Shown: positions 44,376-52,887 of the stretch, in pieces
How the letters are laid out: each line of letters begins with the position of its first letter
How positions within the stretch are numbered: the first letter of the stretch is position 1
Source: Geobacillus thermoleovorans
Lineage (GTDB): Bacteria > Bacillota > Bacilli > Bacillales > Anoxybacillaceae
Reading direction: 5' to 3'
DNA: 64,000 nucleotides
NCBI RefSeq assembly: GCF_001610955.1
Contig: NZ_CP014335.1
Span: 323,001-387,000 of the forward strand
The notes under the pieces: model-generated
Database searches by the model: none
What the model saw: only the letters and a program-made list of their open reading frames with translations
What the model was told of the DNA's origin: nothing
Program-made: the position numbers and the translations under genes

Positions 44376-44852
44376 CTATATGTCCGCTTTTTTTGCTTCA
44401 AGCGCTTCTTTTACCGCTGCCTCGATCTCCTGATAGCTCGTGCAGCGGCAAATATTGGACTCCAGCCATTCTTGAATCGTCGCTTGATCCGCGCCCGGAT
44501 GCCGCTCGATGAGTGCGTGGGCGTTCATAATGAATCCAGGAGTGCAATAGCCGCACTGAAAGGCGAAGTGGCGGACGAAGGCGTGCTGAATGGGGGCATC
44601 ATCAAGCCCTTCGATCGTGGTGATTTCTTTGCCGACTGTCTCAATCGCGAGCATCATGCACGATTTGATTGGCGTGCCGTCGACTAAGACGGTGCAGGCG
44701 CCGCAGTCGCCGTTCAAACAGCCTGGCTTGGCCCCGGTCAGCCCCAGCCCATCGCGCAAAACAAACAGCAGCGTTTCGGCTTGGCGAGTGACGATCGATC
44801 TTCGTTCTCCATTAACGTGCAGCACAAGCTCCCGCTTTGTCGTTTCCTCCAT
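44376..44852 (-). CDS. [2Fe-2S] subunit of a xanthine-dehydrogenase-family hydroxylase
   Basis: The 158-residue subunit has the plant-type cluster motif GCLNGDCGACTVLVDGTPIKSC and the second cluster in CGYCTPGFIMNAHALIE and NICRCTSYQEIEAAV. It passes electrons from the molybdenum site to the FAD subunit. It is equivalent to PucE or XdhC-type small subunits of Bacillus and CoxS of CO dehydrogenase. It follows the FAD-subunit gene by 21 bases and is the last gene of the operon. Confidence 0.92.
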   Translation of the reverse strand: MEETTKRELVLHVNGERRSIVTRQAETLLFVLRDGLGLTGAKPGCLNGDCGACTVLVDGTPIKSCMMLAIETVGKEITTIEGLDDAPIQHAFVRHFAFQCGYCTPGFIMNAHALIERHPGADQATIQEWLESNICRCTSYQEIEAAVKEALEAKKADI

Positions 44853-44873
44853 GTCCGCATGCTCACCTCCTGT

Positions 44874-45716
44874 TTAGACGGTTTCTCCGTCTCCGAGCTC
44901 ACGAAGCATATCTTCAAGCAGCTGGGCGGCCACGAACAGCCGGTAGTCTGCTGAGCCTTCAATATCGTGCAAAATCGGGCGCGGGAAGGCGTCAACCGCT
45001 GCTTGGATTCGTTCACCAACTGGGCGGTTCCGGTCGTTGAGGTGCGCCTCAACGTCAGCCGAGCGAAACGGAAACGGGCAGATGCCGCTTAGGGCAACGC
45101 GAACCGTCCCGTCTTTTTTCAGCGCTGCAATCGTCACAAGCGGGTAGCCGACTTCCCCTTGCTTGCGGCGCTTGCGGTGGAAATGGGGCAGGGTGGCGGT
45201 GGCACGGTCAACCTTGAACTGGACGACAAATTCACCGCGGCCAAGCTGCAGCTGTTGATGAAACAAGTCAAGGAAGCGGCATTGCCTGATGCCGTATGGT
45301 CCGGCGATGATGACATCCGCCTCGGCGACGAATAGCGGCAGTGCGGTCTCACGGTAAAAAATTTGTCCGCAGATGTTGCCGCCGAGCGTAATTTGGTTGC
45401 GCGCTGTCCGGTCGGCGACTTCTCGCGCCGCTTTTGTCAATAACGGGAACGGATTTGCTTCTTCGAGCTCGCCGAGGGAGAGCGCCGCTCCGAGCACGAG
45501 AGAACCATTGTCGACATCAAGCGACCGACATTCAGGGATCGATTTTATGTCAATGACGGCCGCGGTGCGGACAAGGTTCAACCGAGACAACGTGATGATT
45601 TCCGTGCCGCCGCCGTAGTAGAGCGGTCGTTTTCCATCCCGCTCGAGCGCCGCAAACAGCGCTGTCGCTTCGGCGATCGACTGCGGCCGGTAGTAGGCAA
45701 AGTCAAACGGAACCAT
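44874..45716 (-). CDS. FAD-binding subunit of a xanthine-dehydrogenase-family hydroxylase
   Basis: The 280-residue protein starts at the ATG at 45716, after AAAGGGGACTCCT. It begins VPFDFAYYRPQSIAEATALF. The FAD-binding loops are KRPLYYGGGTEIITLSRL and ARNQITLGGNICGQIFYRE, typical of PucC/CoxM subunits. The start overlaps the end of the molybdenum subunit gene by 14 bases. It should take electrons from the [2Fe-2S] subunit and pass them to NAD or another acceptor. Confidence 0.9.
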   Translation of the reverse strand: MVPFDFAYYRPQSIAEATALFAALERDGKRPLYYGGGTEIITLSRLNLVRTAAVIDIKSIPECRSLDVDNGSLVLGAALSLGELEEANPFPLLTKAAREVADRTARNQITLGGNICGQIFYRETALPLFVAEADVIIAGPYGIRQCRFLDLFHQQLQLGRGEFVVQFKVDRATATLPHFHRKRRKQGEVGYPLVTIAALKKDGTVRVALSGICPFPFRSADVEAHLNDRNRPVGERIQAAVDAFPRPILHDIEGSADYRLFVAAQLLEDMLRELGDGETV

Positions 45717-48030
45717 AGGAGTCCCCTTTCTGTGTCCGCCAAATGAGTTCAGGCACAAGCGGCAGTTCATTGAGCGACACGCCGGCAGCGAGAGACAAGG
45801 CGTTTGCCAAGGCGGCGGGCATGCCGATCAAGCCATGTTCGCCGATGCCGCGAGCGCCGTATGGGGCATCGATTTGCGGCGTTTCGACAAACTCAACGAT
45901 GTACTCTGGATGTTCGCCGAAGCGAATCGGCCGGTATGTGCGCAACTGTGGGTTTAACACGCGCTGTTCGTTGTCAAAAAGAAACCCTTCGCGGCTGGCA
46001 AAGCTTAGCCCCATGCTCATCGCCCCCATCGCTTGGCCAAGCGCTGCCTTTGGGTTGAGCACTTTGCCGGCATCAATGACCGCATACGCTTTGACAATGC
46101 GATACGTGTAGTCGCGGCGGTTGAACTCAATTTCCACTCCCTCGGCGCATACGCCCCATTCCGGTCCCGGTTTGCCGGCGCCGGTCTCCGGATCAAGCGG
46201 GGTCAAGTGGCGCAAAATGTAGTGGCCGCGCCCGATCACTTGCCCGCCGATGGCGTTGCCGTTCGGAAACTTGTAGCCATAGGCGATGTCTTTGATCAGA
46301 AGAAAGATGGCCGGGTCATCGCGCAAAAAGACGCGCCCGAATCCGACTTCCAAATCGTCCGGCGAGGCCCGCAAGACGCAGGCGGCGATGTCTTTTAACT
46401 GACGGATGGCGTCGTCGGCAGCGGCAAGCGCCGCACGTCCGGCCATAAACGTCCCGCGGCTGGCGACTGTTTTCCAATGTTCCGGCGTCGTTTGCGTATC
46501 AATATCCATTTTGACATGGACACAATCGACGTCCATCTTCAGCCGTTCAGCAACGATTTGCGCGAGCACCGTTTTCGTTCCGGTTCCGATTTCGACGACG
46601 CCGGAGATGACGTTGACACTGCCGTCGGAGTTGAACGTTAAGATGACGCCCGAGCTAGCATCTGTGTCGATCGTCGATGTTTTCCAGCCGCTGCTGATTC
46701 CCTTTGCTCTTACCGTATAAGCGTCCACTTCGACGCGCTGCCACTCGTCCCAGCGCATCAGCTCGCGCAACCGGTCGAGGCAGGCTGATATGTTGCCGAC
46801 GTTGCTTTTTGTGAGCCGCACTTGCGTCGGGGTCGTATGCCCCGGGCGGATGGCATTTTTGCGCCGCACGTCCCATGGGTCAAGTTGAAGCGTTCGTGCC
46901 AATTCATCGATGGCCCGCTCGACGGCAAATGCCTGTTCGCAATGGCCAAAACTGCGAAACGGCGTCGCGTACGGGCGATTCGTATAGACGCACAATGAAT
47001 CACAAAAGACGTTTTCGACATGGTACGGGCCGGTGCAATCGACGGCTGCGGCGCGGCTGACATCGATCGCCTTGTCGGAATAAGCCCCGCCGTCAAATAG
47101 AAATAAGATTTCCATGGCCTTGAGCAAGCCCTCTTTTGTCGCGCCGATTTTGACGGTTGCCTCCAAACCGATATGGACGGGCGAAGTGACCATGTCATGC
47201 TCGCGGCTGTTCCAGACGCTCACTTTTCGGCCGCCGACCGCTTTGGAGGCAAGGTAGGCAAGCAACTCAAGCTGGACGGGCGCTTTTCCTCCGTAGGCGC
47301 CGCCGACAAGCGGCGTATGGACGATGACTTTGCCGGTTTCTTCGCCAAAATACGTATGAAGCAACTTCTTGATCATAAACGGTGACTGTGAGGAGGCGGA
47401 AATATGGATCGTGCCGTCCGGCCAAATTTCTGCCGTGGCGCAGCGTGTTTCCATCGCGATATGATCGGAAGGGGCGAACGATACGCTTGTTTCGACGATG
47501 ACGTCGCTTTCAGCAAACCCTTGTTCAATGTTGCCTTTTCTGATTTTCGTCCGGTGGGCGACGTTTGTCCCTGGCTCAGGATGAGTCGTTTTGTTTTTTT
47601 CATAGCGGTCGAGATGTTCATGCAATAATGGAGCGCCTTCTTTCAACGCCTCGCGCGGCGAGCCGACGGCTGGAAGCGGTTCGTAAACGACGCGGACGAG
47701 GCGGGCCGCTTGTTCGGCTTGCGCGAGCGTATCGGCTACGACGACGGCGACGACTTCGCCATAGTAGCGCACTTTGTCGACGGCGATCGGCGGACGATCG
47801 CGCATGTCTTCACCGGTGAGCGGAAGCCCTTCGCCGGTCACAACAGCATGGACGCCGTGGACGGCGAGCGCGCGGCGTGCATCCAGCGAGAGGATGCGCG
47901 CATGGGCGTATGGGCTTGTTACTAGAGCGGCATGAAGCATCCCCTGTTCTTTGAAATCGTTCGTATATTTCGCCCGGCCGGTCACTTTATCCCACGCTTC
48001 TTTGCGGATGATGCTTTTACCGATGGCCAC
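45703..48030 (-). CDS. Molybdopterin-binding catalytic subunit, xanthine-dehydrogenase family
   Basis: The GTG at 48030, eight bases after AGGAGGG, gives 775 residues; an upstream frame to 48069 would overlap the ribosome site. The aldehyde oxidase/xanthine dehydrogenase fold is clear: RKEAWDKVTGRAKYTNDFKE, VGGAYGGKAPVQLELLAYL, RPYATPFRSFGHCEQAFAVE, VVEIGTGTKTVLAQIVAE and the essential Glu in APYGARGIGEHGLIGMP. The CO-dehydrogenase active-site signature AYxCSFR is absent. The substrate is a purine, aldehyde or N-heterocycle; sequence alone does not decide. Confidence 0.88.
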   Translation of the reverse strand: MAIGKSIIRKEAWDKVTGRAKYTNDFKEQGMLHAALVTSPYAHARILSLDARRALAVHGVHAVVTGEGLPLTGEDMRDRPPIAVDKVRYYGEVVAVVVADTLAQAEQAARLVRVVYEPLPAVGSPREALKEGAPLLHEHLDRYEKNKTTHPEPGTNVAHRTKIRKGNIEQGFAESDVIVETSVSFAPSDHIAMETRCATAEIWPDGTIHISASSQSPFMIKKLLHTYFGEETGKVIVHTPLVGGAYGGKAPVQLELLAYLASKAVGGRKVSVWNSREHDMVTSPVHIGLEATVKIGATKEGLLKAMEILFLFDGGAYSDKAIDVSRAAAVDCTGPYHVENVFCDSLCVYTNRPYATPFRSFGHCEQAFAVERAIDELARTLQLDPWDVRRKNAIRPGHTTPTQVRLTKSNVGNISACLDRLRELMRWDEWQRVEVDAYTVRAKGISSGWKTSTIDTDASSGVILTFNSDGSVNVISGVVEIGTGTKTVLAQIVAERLKMDVDCVHVKMDIDTQTTPEHWKTVASRGTFMAGRAALAAADDAIRQLKDIAACVLRASPDDLEVGFGRVFLRDDPAIFLLIKDIAYGYKFPNGNAIGGQVIGRGHYILRHLTPLDPETGAGKPGPEWGVCAEGVEIEFNRRDYTYRIVKAYAVIDAGKVLNPKAALGQAMGAMSMGLSFASREGFLFDNEQRVLNPQLRTYRPIRFGEHPEYIVEFVETPQIDAPYGARGIGEHGLIGMPAALANALSLAAGVSLNELPLVPELIWRTQKGDSYGSV

Positions 48031-48655
48031 GGTGGCGTCCCTCCTTTTCTTCTCGATCCATGACGGCACGCTTATAATCGTCTATCGTGTCAATGTCGAT
48101 GCCGATCGTCTCATCGCCTTCATACAAGAGACCGCGCCAACGCGGATGGTGAAACAGTGTGCGCCCCCCGGCATCGCCCCTTAGAGCAAGCAAGGCAGGG
48201 AACGTTTGTTTCCCAAAAATGACTGGGGGCATCGGCGTGCCGAAGCGGGTGAAGGCGACGTAATCAGGACGGTGGCGGCGGTAAAGGTCGGTAAGCGCAT
48301 TGATTACGTCCGCAGTGACAAATGGTTGGTCCGCCAACAATACGACAGCGGCGTCCGCCCCGCTAGCGAGCGATTCCCGCAAGCCGCAGGCAAGCGAATG
48401 CGCCTGCCCACGGCAATGGTCAGCGCAACGGGTGAAGCGGCAGTTTTCATGATTCCGAAGCTCGTCTGGAAGCCACGCGAGCGCATCGTCCGGAGGAACG
48501 ACGACGATGACGGGCGAAAGGCGGGAACGAAGCGCCGCTTTAAGGCTGGCGGCCCCCAGCGTGCTTTCTCCCCAAGGCAAAGCGCGTTTATCCGTTCCCA
48601 TCCGCCGGCTTTCTCCAGCCGCCAAATAAATGACAGCGATGGTTGGGCCATTCAT
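48017..48655 (-). CDS. MobA-like nucleotidyltransferase (PucB/MocA type, molybdenum cofactor maturation)
   Basis: The 212-residue protein opens with IAVIYLAAGESRRMGTDKRA, the MobA/MocA nucleotide loop. It continues with SGADAAVVLLADQPFVTADV and PMPPVIFGKQTFPALLALRG, as in PucB and MocA. These enzymes make the CMP form of molybdopterin needed by hydroxylases of the xanthine dehydrogenase family. It overlaps both neighbours by a few bases (ATGA at its start), so translation is coupled to the XdhC-like factor before it and the catalytic subunit after it. Confidence 0.88.
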   Translation of the reverse strand: MNGPTIAVIYLAAGESRRMGTDKRALPWGESTLGAASLKAALRSRLSPVIVVVPPDDALAWLPDELRNHENCRFTRCADHCRGQAHSLACGLRESLASGADAAVVLLADQPFVTADVINALTDLYRRHRPDYVAFTRFGTPMPPVIFGKQTFPALLALRGDAGGRTLFHHPRWRGLLYEGDETIGIDIDTIDDYKRAVMDREEKEGRHRGHR

Positions 48656-49680
48656 GATACTCTCTCCGTTGATCGCCCGCGAAGGACGCTGATCAATTCG
48701 GCGGTGATGCTAACGGCGATCTCATACGGACCGCGTGCGCCGATGGAAAGCCCTGCCGGCGAACGGACAAATGGAGGCGTCGAGCCGGAAGGAAAGAGGC
48801 GGTCCGTGCGCCGCCGCGGACCGAGCACGCCCAGATAAGCGAGCGGCATGTCGGCTAACAAGGAAACGAGTTCGCGGTCGCGTTCAAACTGATGGGTCGT
48901 GATGACGACAAAGTCGCGCTCGTTTAGGCGAAGCCGCGGAACAGTTTCATGCGGAAAGCCCATGACGAAGGCGTCGGCGTCCGGAACATGGGATGGGTGG
49001 CAAAACGCTGGGCGCCAATCACTCACGGTAACGGAAAATCCCGCCGCTTTGGCCGCCGAGACGAGCGGCGGGGCGTCTGGGCCGGCGCCGAAAATGACGA
49101 GGCGCGGTTTCGGCCAAAAATGTTGGATGTAAAACGCGCCGTCATCTGTTTCCTGCACCCCGTTCCGGCCGCGGAAAAACGGGGTGCCATGCAGCGCGTT
49201 GAGCCATTCCGGCCTCGGCGGTGAAACATAGCCGCCGAAGCGTTCCCCTGTTTCGCTTTGGAAAAACGGCGGTTCCTTAGGATGAGCGATGCTTCGCGCC
49301 ATCAGCACATGTTCGCCGCGGTCAAGGCGCTGTTTCAACGTAAGCCAATCCGGTTTCGTCTCGTTTGTGACCGGCTCAAGCCAAACATGGATGACGCCGT
49401 CGCATCCGCTTCCTTGCCCCCACCCTCCGTCATCTTCTGTGCGCAAGTCAAACGATAGGGCCGCCGCCTGCCGGCTTGACAGCACTTCGATCGCATACGC
49501 AGCCACCGCTTCTTCGAGGCATCCGCCGCTTAATAAGCCGGTTGTCTTTCCGTCTGCTCCGATCCACATCCATGTTCCTTCCTTTTGGTAGGCCGAGCCT
49601 TCCACGTCAATCGTGATGGCGAATACACCATCGTTCGGCGCGGCGGCCATGGCATTGAGCGCGGCATAGTAGCTTTCCAT
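48652..49680 (-). CDS. XdhC/CoxI-family maturation factor (PucA-like)
   Basis: The ATG at 49680 follows GGAAGGAGGATAAGC and gives 342 residues. The N-terminal XdhC/CoxI domain has TWMWIGADGKTTGLLSGGCL and TEDDGGWGQGSGCDGVIHVW; the C-terminal Rossmann domain has RLVIFGAGPDAPPLVSAAKA and DFVVITTHQFERDRELVSLL. XdhC proteins bind the molybdenum cofactor and promote its sulfuration and insertion into the apoenzyme. It is part of the tightly packed operon, with two bases between its start and the end of the gene before it. Confidence 0.9.
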   Translation of the reverse strand: MESYYAALNAMAAAPNDGVFAITIDVEGSAYQKEGTWMWIGADGKTTGLLSGGCLEEAVAAYAIEVLSSRQAAALSFDLRTEDDGGWGQGSGCDGVIHVWLEPVTNETKPDWLTLKQRLDRGEHVLMARSIAHPKEPPFFQSETGERFGGYVSPPRPEWLNALHGTPFFRGRNGVQETDDGAFYIQHFWPKPRLVIFGAGPDAPPLVSAAKAAGFSVTVSDWRPAFCHPSHVPDADAFVMGFPHETVPRLRLNERDFVVITTHQFERDRELVSLLADMPLAYLGVLGPRRRTDRLFPSGSTPPFVRSPAGLSIGARGPYEIAVSITAELISVLRGRSTERVS

Positions 49681-49682
49681 GC

Positions 49683-50126
49683 TTATCCTCCTTCCGCATG
49701 GCGCCAAAGGCGGCTAAGCTGTTGAAAACGCGGCGTGACGATCAATAAACTTTCATAATGGCCGTAAGCGGCAGCCACCGTCGGCACGAGCCGCATCAGC
49801 GCGTACGTGAGCGCTTGAAGCGGCACGCTCGGGTGGAACCGACCGACCGCTTTGAGCATCTCGTTCGTTTCTGCCATGGCTTCGGCCGTGCGAAACAGCA
49901 CGCTTAGATGATATTTTGCTTCGTTTCGTTCAAGCGGTCCGCTAAGAAGGGTGGAGACGTGTTCGCTGAGTTCTTCGGCCAATGCGGCGAGCCGTTGAAA
50001 AAGCGGATAGGTATACCGATGTTCTTGCACGTATGGGCGCAGCTGTTGCTGGATCGTTTCATTGGCCGCTTGAATGTCGCTGAGCAGACCGCTTATCTCT
50101 TTTCGATTGTCCCATTGTTCATTCAT
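49683..50126 (-). CDS. Helical protein of unknown function between two molybdoenzyme modules
   Basis: The 147-residue protein is almost wholly helical, with no cysteine cluster, signal peptide or membrane segment: LLSDIQAANETIQQQLRPYV, LFQRLAALAEELSEHVSTLL, RNEAKYHLSVLFRTAEAMAE and LTYALMRLVPTVAAAYGHYE. I do not recognise it. It begins inside the last codons of the bis-MGD oxidoreductase gene and ends two bases before the XdhC-like gene. That place would suit a dedicated chaperone or a small subunit, but this is only inferred from position. Confidence 0.55.
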   Translation of the reverse strand: MNEQWDNRKEISGLLSDIQAANETIQQQLRPYVQEHRYTYPLFQRLAALAEELSEHVSTLLSGPLERNEAKYHLSVLFRTAEAMAETNEMLKAVGRFHPSVPLQALTYALMRLVPTVAAAYGHYESLLIVTPRFQQLSRLWRHAEGG

Positions 50127-52374
50127 CGCGATCCTGTTCTCTCCCTAACCATTTTTCGACTTTGCAAACGCCGTTTTTAAAATGCGGCTGTTTTGACACT
50201 TGATCCCACGTATCGAGTGTCAGCTCGTTTGCCGCTTCCTGCTCAAGCAGTGATCCGTAGTGAAACGGAAGAAACACCATGCCCGGCAGCACGGAGTCGG
50301 TGAGGCGAGCGCGAACGATCACTTCACCGCGGCGGCTTGAGACGCGCACCCAGTCGCCCATTTGGATCTGCAAGCGGGCGGCGTCGTCCGGATGAATTTC
50401 CGCATACCCTTCCGGAGCCGACAGCTGCAAAAGCGGAGCCCGCCCGGTTTTCGTCCGCGTATGCCAATGGAAGACGTTGCGCCCGGTATTCAGCCAAAAC
50501 GGGTATTCCCGATCCGGCCATTCGAGCGGCGGCGACCAGTCGATCCCGTACAAAATGGCGCGTCCGTTGGCGCCGATGGCGGCGAACTCTTCGCGCGTCC
50601 GCGCCCGTCCTGTCCGCATGTCGCGACCGTATGACTCAGCCTCATCGACAGCCGTCGGAAACACGTTGTCGGTGTACAGCCGTTTTTTTCCTTCGGGATA
50701 TTGTTCGTTGCACGGCCACTGAATGCCCCCAAGCCGTTCGATTTTTTCATAGGTCATGCCCGACATGTCGCACGGACGACCTTTTGAGACGAGGCGCCAT
50801 TCGTTAAATGCCTCCTCGGGTGTGCGGTAGGTGATGAGAGGACGCCCGCTTCGGTCGCGAAACCCCATGCGCCGGGAAAATTCGATCAGCAGCTCCAAGT
50901 CGGACGGCAAGCCGAACGGCGGGTCGACCGCCTTGCGAAGCACGTTGACGCGCCGCTCCAAATTCGTCATCGTGCCTTCCTTTTCTCCCCATAAAGCGAC
51001 CGGGAGAACGAGGTCGGCGAACTCGGCTGTTTCGTTGAAAAACGGATCTTGGACAACAAGGAACACCTGTTTGAGCAGTTCGATCACCCGCTTGCGGTTC
51101 GGCAGCGAAACGGCCGGATTGGTGGCGATCACCCAAAACATGCGGATGTGCCCTTCCTCGATCAGCCGAAGCATCTCCATGACATGCGTTTGCGGGCCGA
51201 CCGGCAGCGTCTCGACATCGACATTCCATAAATCAGCGATTTCTTGCAAATGTTTCGGGTTTTCATCGTTCCGGTATCCGGGGTAAAAGCCGGCGCCGCC
51301 GACTTCGCGGTTGGACATCGAGCTCGGCTGCCCGGCGTGCTGAAACGGCCCCGACCCCGGCTTGCCGATTTTGCCCATGATTAAGTGCATCGAATTGACG
51401 AGCGAGGCGGCGGCCGTAGCGTCCATGCTTTGATAGACGCCTTGCAGCAGTACGGTGACGGTTGTTTTTGACGTGCCGATCCATTCGGCGCACGTTCGCA
51501 AATCGCGTTCTGGCACACCGGTAATTTGTTCCACCACTTCGGGCGTGTAGCGGGCGGCCGTTCGCTCGAGCTGCTCATACCCAACCGTATAGCGTTCGAT
51601 GTAGCCGCGGTCGATCCAGCCGTTGGCGATGAGCAAATGAATCAGCCCGTTTAAGACGGCGACGTTCGTGCCGCTTTTCGGCCGGAGCGATAAGTCAGCC
51701 ATTTTTTGGCTGATGTCAAGGCGCGGGTCGATTTCCACAATTTTGGTGCCGCGCTTCCGCCGGGCATCGAGTACCCGCTCCCAGAGGACGGTATTCGTCT
51801 CGTTTGAGTTCCGGCCGATAAATACGATGACTTCCGCAACATCCAAATCGTCAAGGCAGGCCGGAGGACCGTCGGCGCCGAAGCTTTGGATAAGCGACCA
51901 TTCGGCTGTCGCCGTGCATAGCCTTGTATTGGCGTCAACGTGGTGGGTGCGCAAACCGGCGCGGGTGATTTTCGCGATCGTATAATATTCCTCTAAATAC
52001 AGCTGCCCGCTATGGTAAACCGCGATGCTCTCCGGGCCATGAGCGGAAAGTAATTCTTTCGTTTTTTCCACCAGCAGCGAAAGGGCATCGTTCCAGCTTG
52101 CCGGTACGAGTGTTCCGCTCCGGTTGCGGATGAGCGGCCGGGTCAGCCGGTCAAGGCTGTTGTTCGCCCACCATTGGTTTTCTCCTTTCGGGCCGAGCCG
52201 ACCGCGGTTGACTGGGTAGCGGACATTGCCTTTAATGCCGACGATGCGGTTGTCTTTGACCGCGATGTAGCAGCCGCAGCCGTTCGAGCAAATGCCGCAA
52301 GTGGAATACACCCACTTGTCAATTTCGCCTTGCGTATATACGCACATATCTTCGCGCGGCGTCTCCCAAGCCAT
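50119..52374 (-). CDS. Bis-MGD molybdopterin oxidoreductase (nitrate reductase NasC/formate dehydrogenase-like)
   Basis: The 751-residue protein has the DMSO-reductase-family fold. The N-terminal cluster region reads STCGICSNGCGCYIAVKDNR (Cys26, 29, 33 and also 35). The fourth ligand, normally Cys in a GRLCPKG motif, is Gly here (GRLGPKGENQW). The probable Mo-ligand Cys lies in NTRLCTATAEW, before SFGADGPPACLDDLDVAEVI. Later blocks are MHLIMGKIGKPGSGPF, NPAVSLPNRKRVIELLKQV, the C-terminal cap WHTRTKTGRAPLLQLSAPEG and DWVRVSSRRGEVIVRARLTD. No Tat signal is seen, so it is cytoplasmic. The substrate is unknown. Confidence 0.85.
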   Translation of the reverse strand: MAWETPREDMCVYTQGEIDKWVYSTCGICSNGCGCYIAVKDNRIVGIKGNVRYPVNRGRLGPKGENQWWANNSLDRLTRPLIRNRSGTLVPASWNDALSLLVEKTKELLSAHGPESIAVYHSGQLYLEEYYTIAKITRAGLRTHHVDANTRLCTATAEWSLIQSFGADGPPACLDDLDVAEVIVFIGRNSNETNTVLWERVLDARRKRGTKIVEIDPRLDISQKMADLSLRPKSGTNVAVLNGLIHLLIANGWIDRGYIERYTVGYEQLERTAARYTPEVVEQITGVPERDLRTCAEWIGTSKTTVTVLLQGVYQSMDATAAASLVNSMHLIMGKIGKPGSGPFQHAGQPSSMSNREVGGAGFYPGYRNDENPKHLQEIADLWNVDVETLPVGPQTHVMEMLRLIEEGHIRMFWVIATNPAVSLPNRKRVIELLKQVFLVVQDPFFNETAEFADLVLPVALWGEKEGTMTNLERRVNVLRKAVDPPFGLPSDLELLIEFSRRMGFRDRSGRPLITYRTPEEAFNEWRLVSKGRPCDMSGMTYEKIERLGGIQWPCNEQYPEGKKRLYTDNVFPTAVDEAESYGRDMRTGRARTREEFAAIGANGRAILYGIDWSPPLEWPDREYPFWLNTGRNVFHWHTRTKTGRAPLLQLSAPEGYAEIHPDDAARLQIQMGDWVRVSSRRGEVIVRARLTDSVLPGMVFLPFHYGSLLEQEAANELTLDTWDQVSKQPHFKNGVCKVEKWLGREQDRDE

Positions 52375-52378
52375 AATG

Positions 52379-52603
52379 TCATCTCCTCACGAAGGATAAA
52401 TGATCGGTGGTGATAATCGCTCGCAGCTGCTGGTACGATGGATACGAAGATGTGTAGCGGATGGAACGGTACGGCAAAAACGGGGGAGGTGCAGGCGTCG
52501 TTGCTGCGTAGATGGGAAGCTGTGACGACGGCACACCTGTTTCAGCGCGAAACGGCGGCGTGATGAGCTGCCAAAAGGCAAGCGGCGGCAGCGAATGCGG
52601 CAT
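52379..52603 (-). CDS. Small proline-rich protein leading the molybdoenzyme operon
   Basis: The 74-residue ORF starts at an ATG after AAAGGGGGCGAACCG and ends four bases before the molybdopterin oxidoreductase gene. It reads HSLPPLAFWQLITPPF, then TTPAPPPFLPYRSIRYTSSY, rich in Pro, Tyr and Thr, with no transmembrane helix. The strong ribosome site and tight spacing argue that it is translated. I do not recognise it; it may be a small partner or a leader peptide. Confidence 0.45.
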   Translation of the reverse strand: MPHSLPPLAFWQLITPPFRAETGVPSSQLPIYAATTPAPPPFLPYRSIRYTSSYPSYQQLRAIITTDHLSFVRR

Positions 52604-52665
52604 CGGTTCGCCCCCTTTCAAAAAAGGCTCTGCTATCATTATATTTCTGTAACAAATGCCCATGA

Positions 52666-52706
52666 CTGAAAAACAAAGAAGCCAGCTGTTGACAGCTAGC
52701 TTCTTT
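52666..52706 (-). terminator. Terminator of the SPFH/RHH pair
   Basis: AAGAAGCCAGCTGT and ACAGCTAGCTTCTT form a stem of about 14 bases with a two-base gap and one mismatch. On the minus strand it is followed by TTTGTTTTTC. It overlaps the end of the ribbon-helix-helix gene. Confidence 0.7.
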
Positions 52707-52872
52707 TTTGATCCGTTTTTCCTTTCCTGAGCCGTCCGGCCCGCTTCGCTGCCTCCTTCAGCAAAAACTCGATCTGGGCGTTGACGCTGCGAAACTCGTC
52801 CTGCGCCCATTGTTCGAGCGCGGCATATAATTCATGGTCAATGCGCAGGGGAAATTGTTTTTTCTTTGCCAT
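52696..52872 (-). CDS. Arc-type ribbon-helix-helix DNA-binding protein
   Basis: The 58-residue protein reads [20 protein letters not shown] and then [20 protein letters not shown], the Arc/MetJ ribbon-helix-helix fold with a basic tail. The ATG at 52872 follows GTGGAGTGCG. It lies 15 bases after the SPFH gene on the same strand. Such proteins are DNA-binding dimers, often autoregulators or antitoxins; here the obvious candidate target is its own operon. No toxin-like gene is adjacent. Confidence 0.8.
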   Translation of the reverse strand: MAKKKQFPLRIDHELYAALEQWAQDEFRSVNAQIEFLLKEAAKRAGRLRKGKTDQKRS

Positions 52873-52887
52873 CGCACTCCACAACCG

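Noticed and set aside
45703-48030. Aerobic CO dehydrogenase large subunit
   Set aside because: The AYxCSFR active-site loop of CO dehydrogenases is absent; only general family motifs are present.
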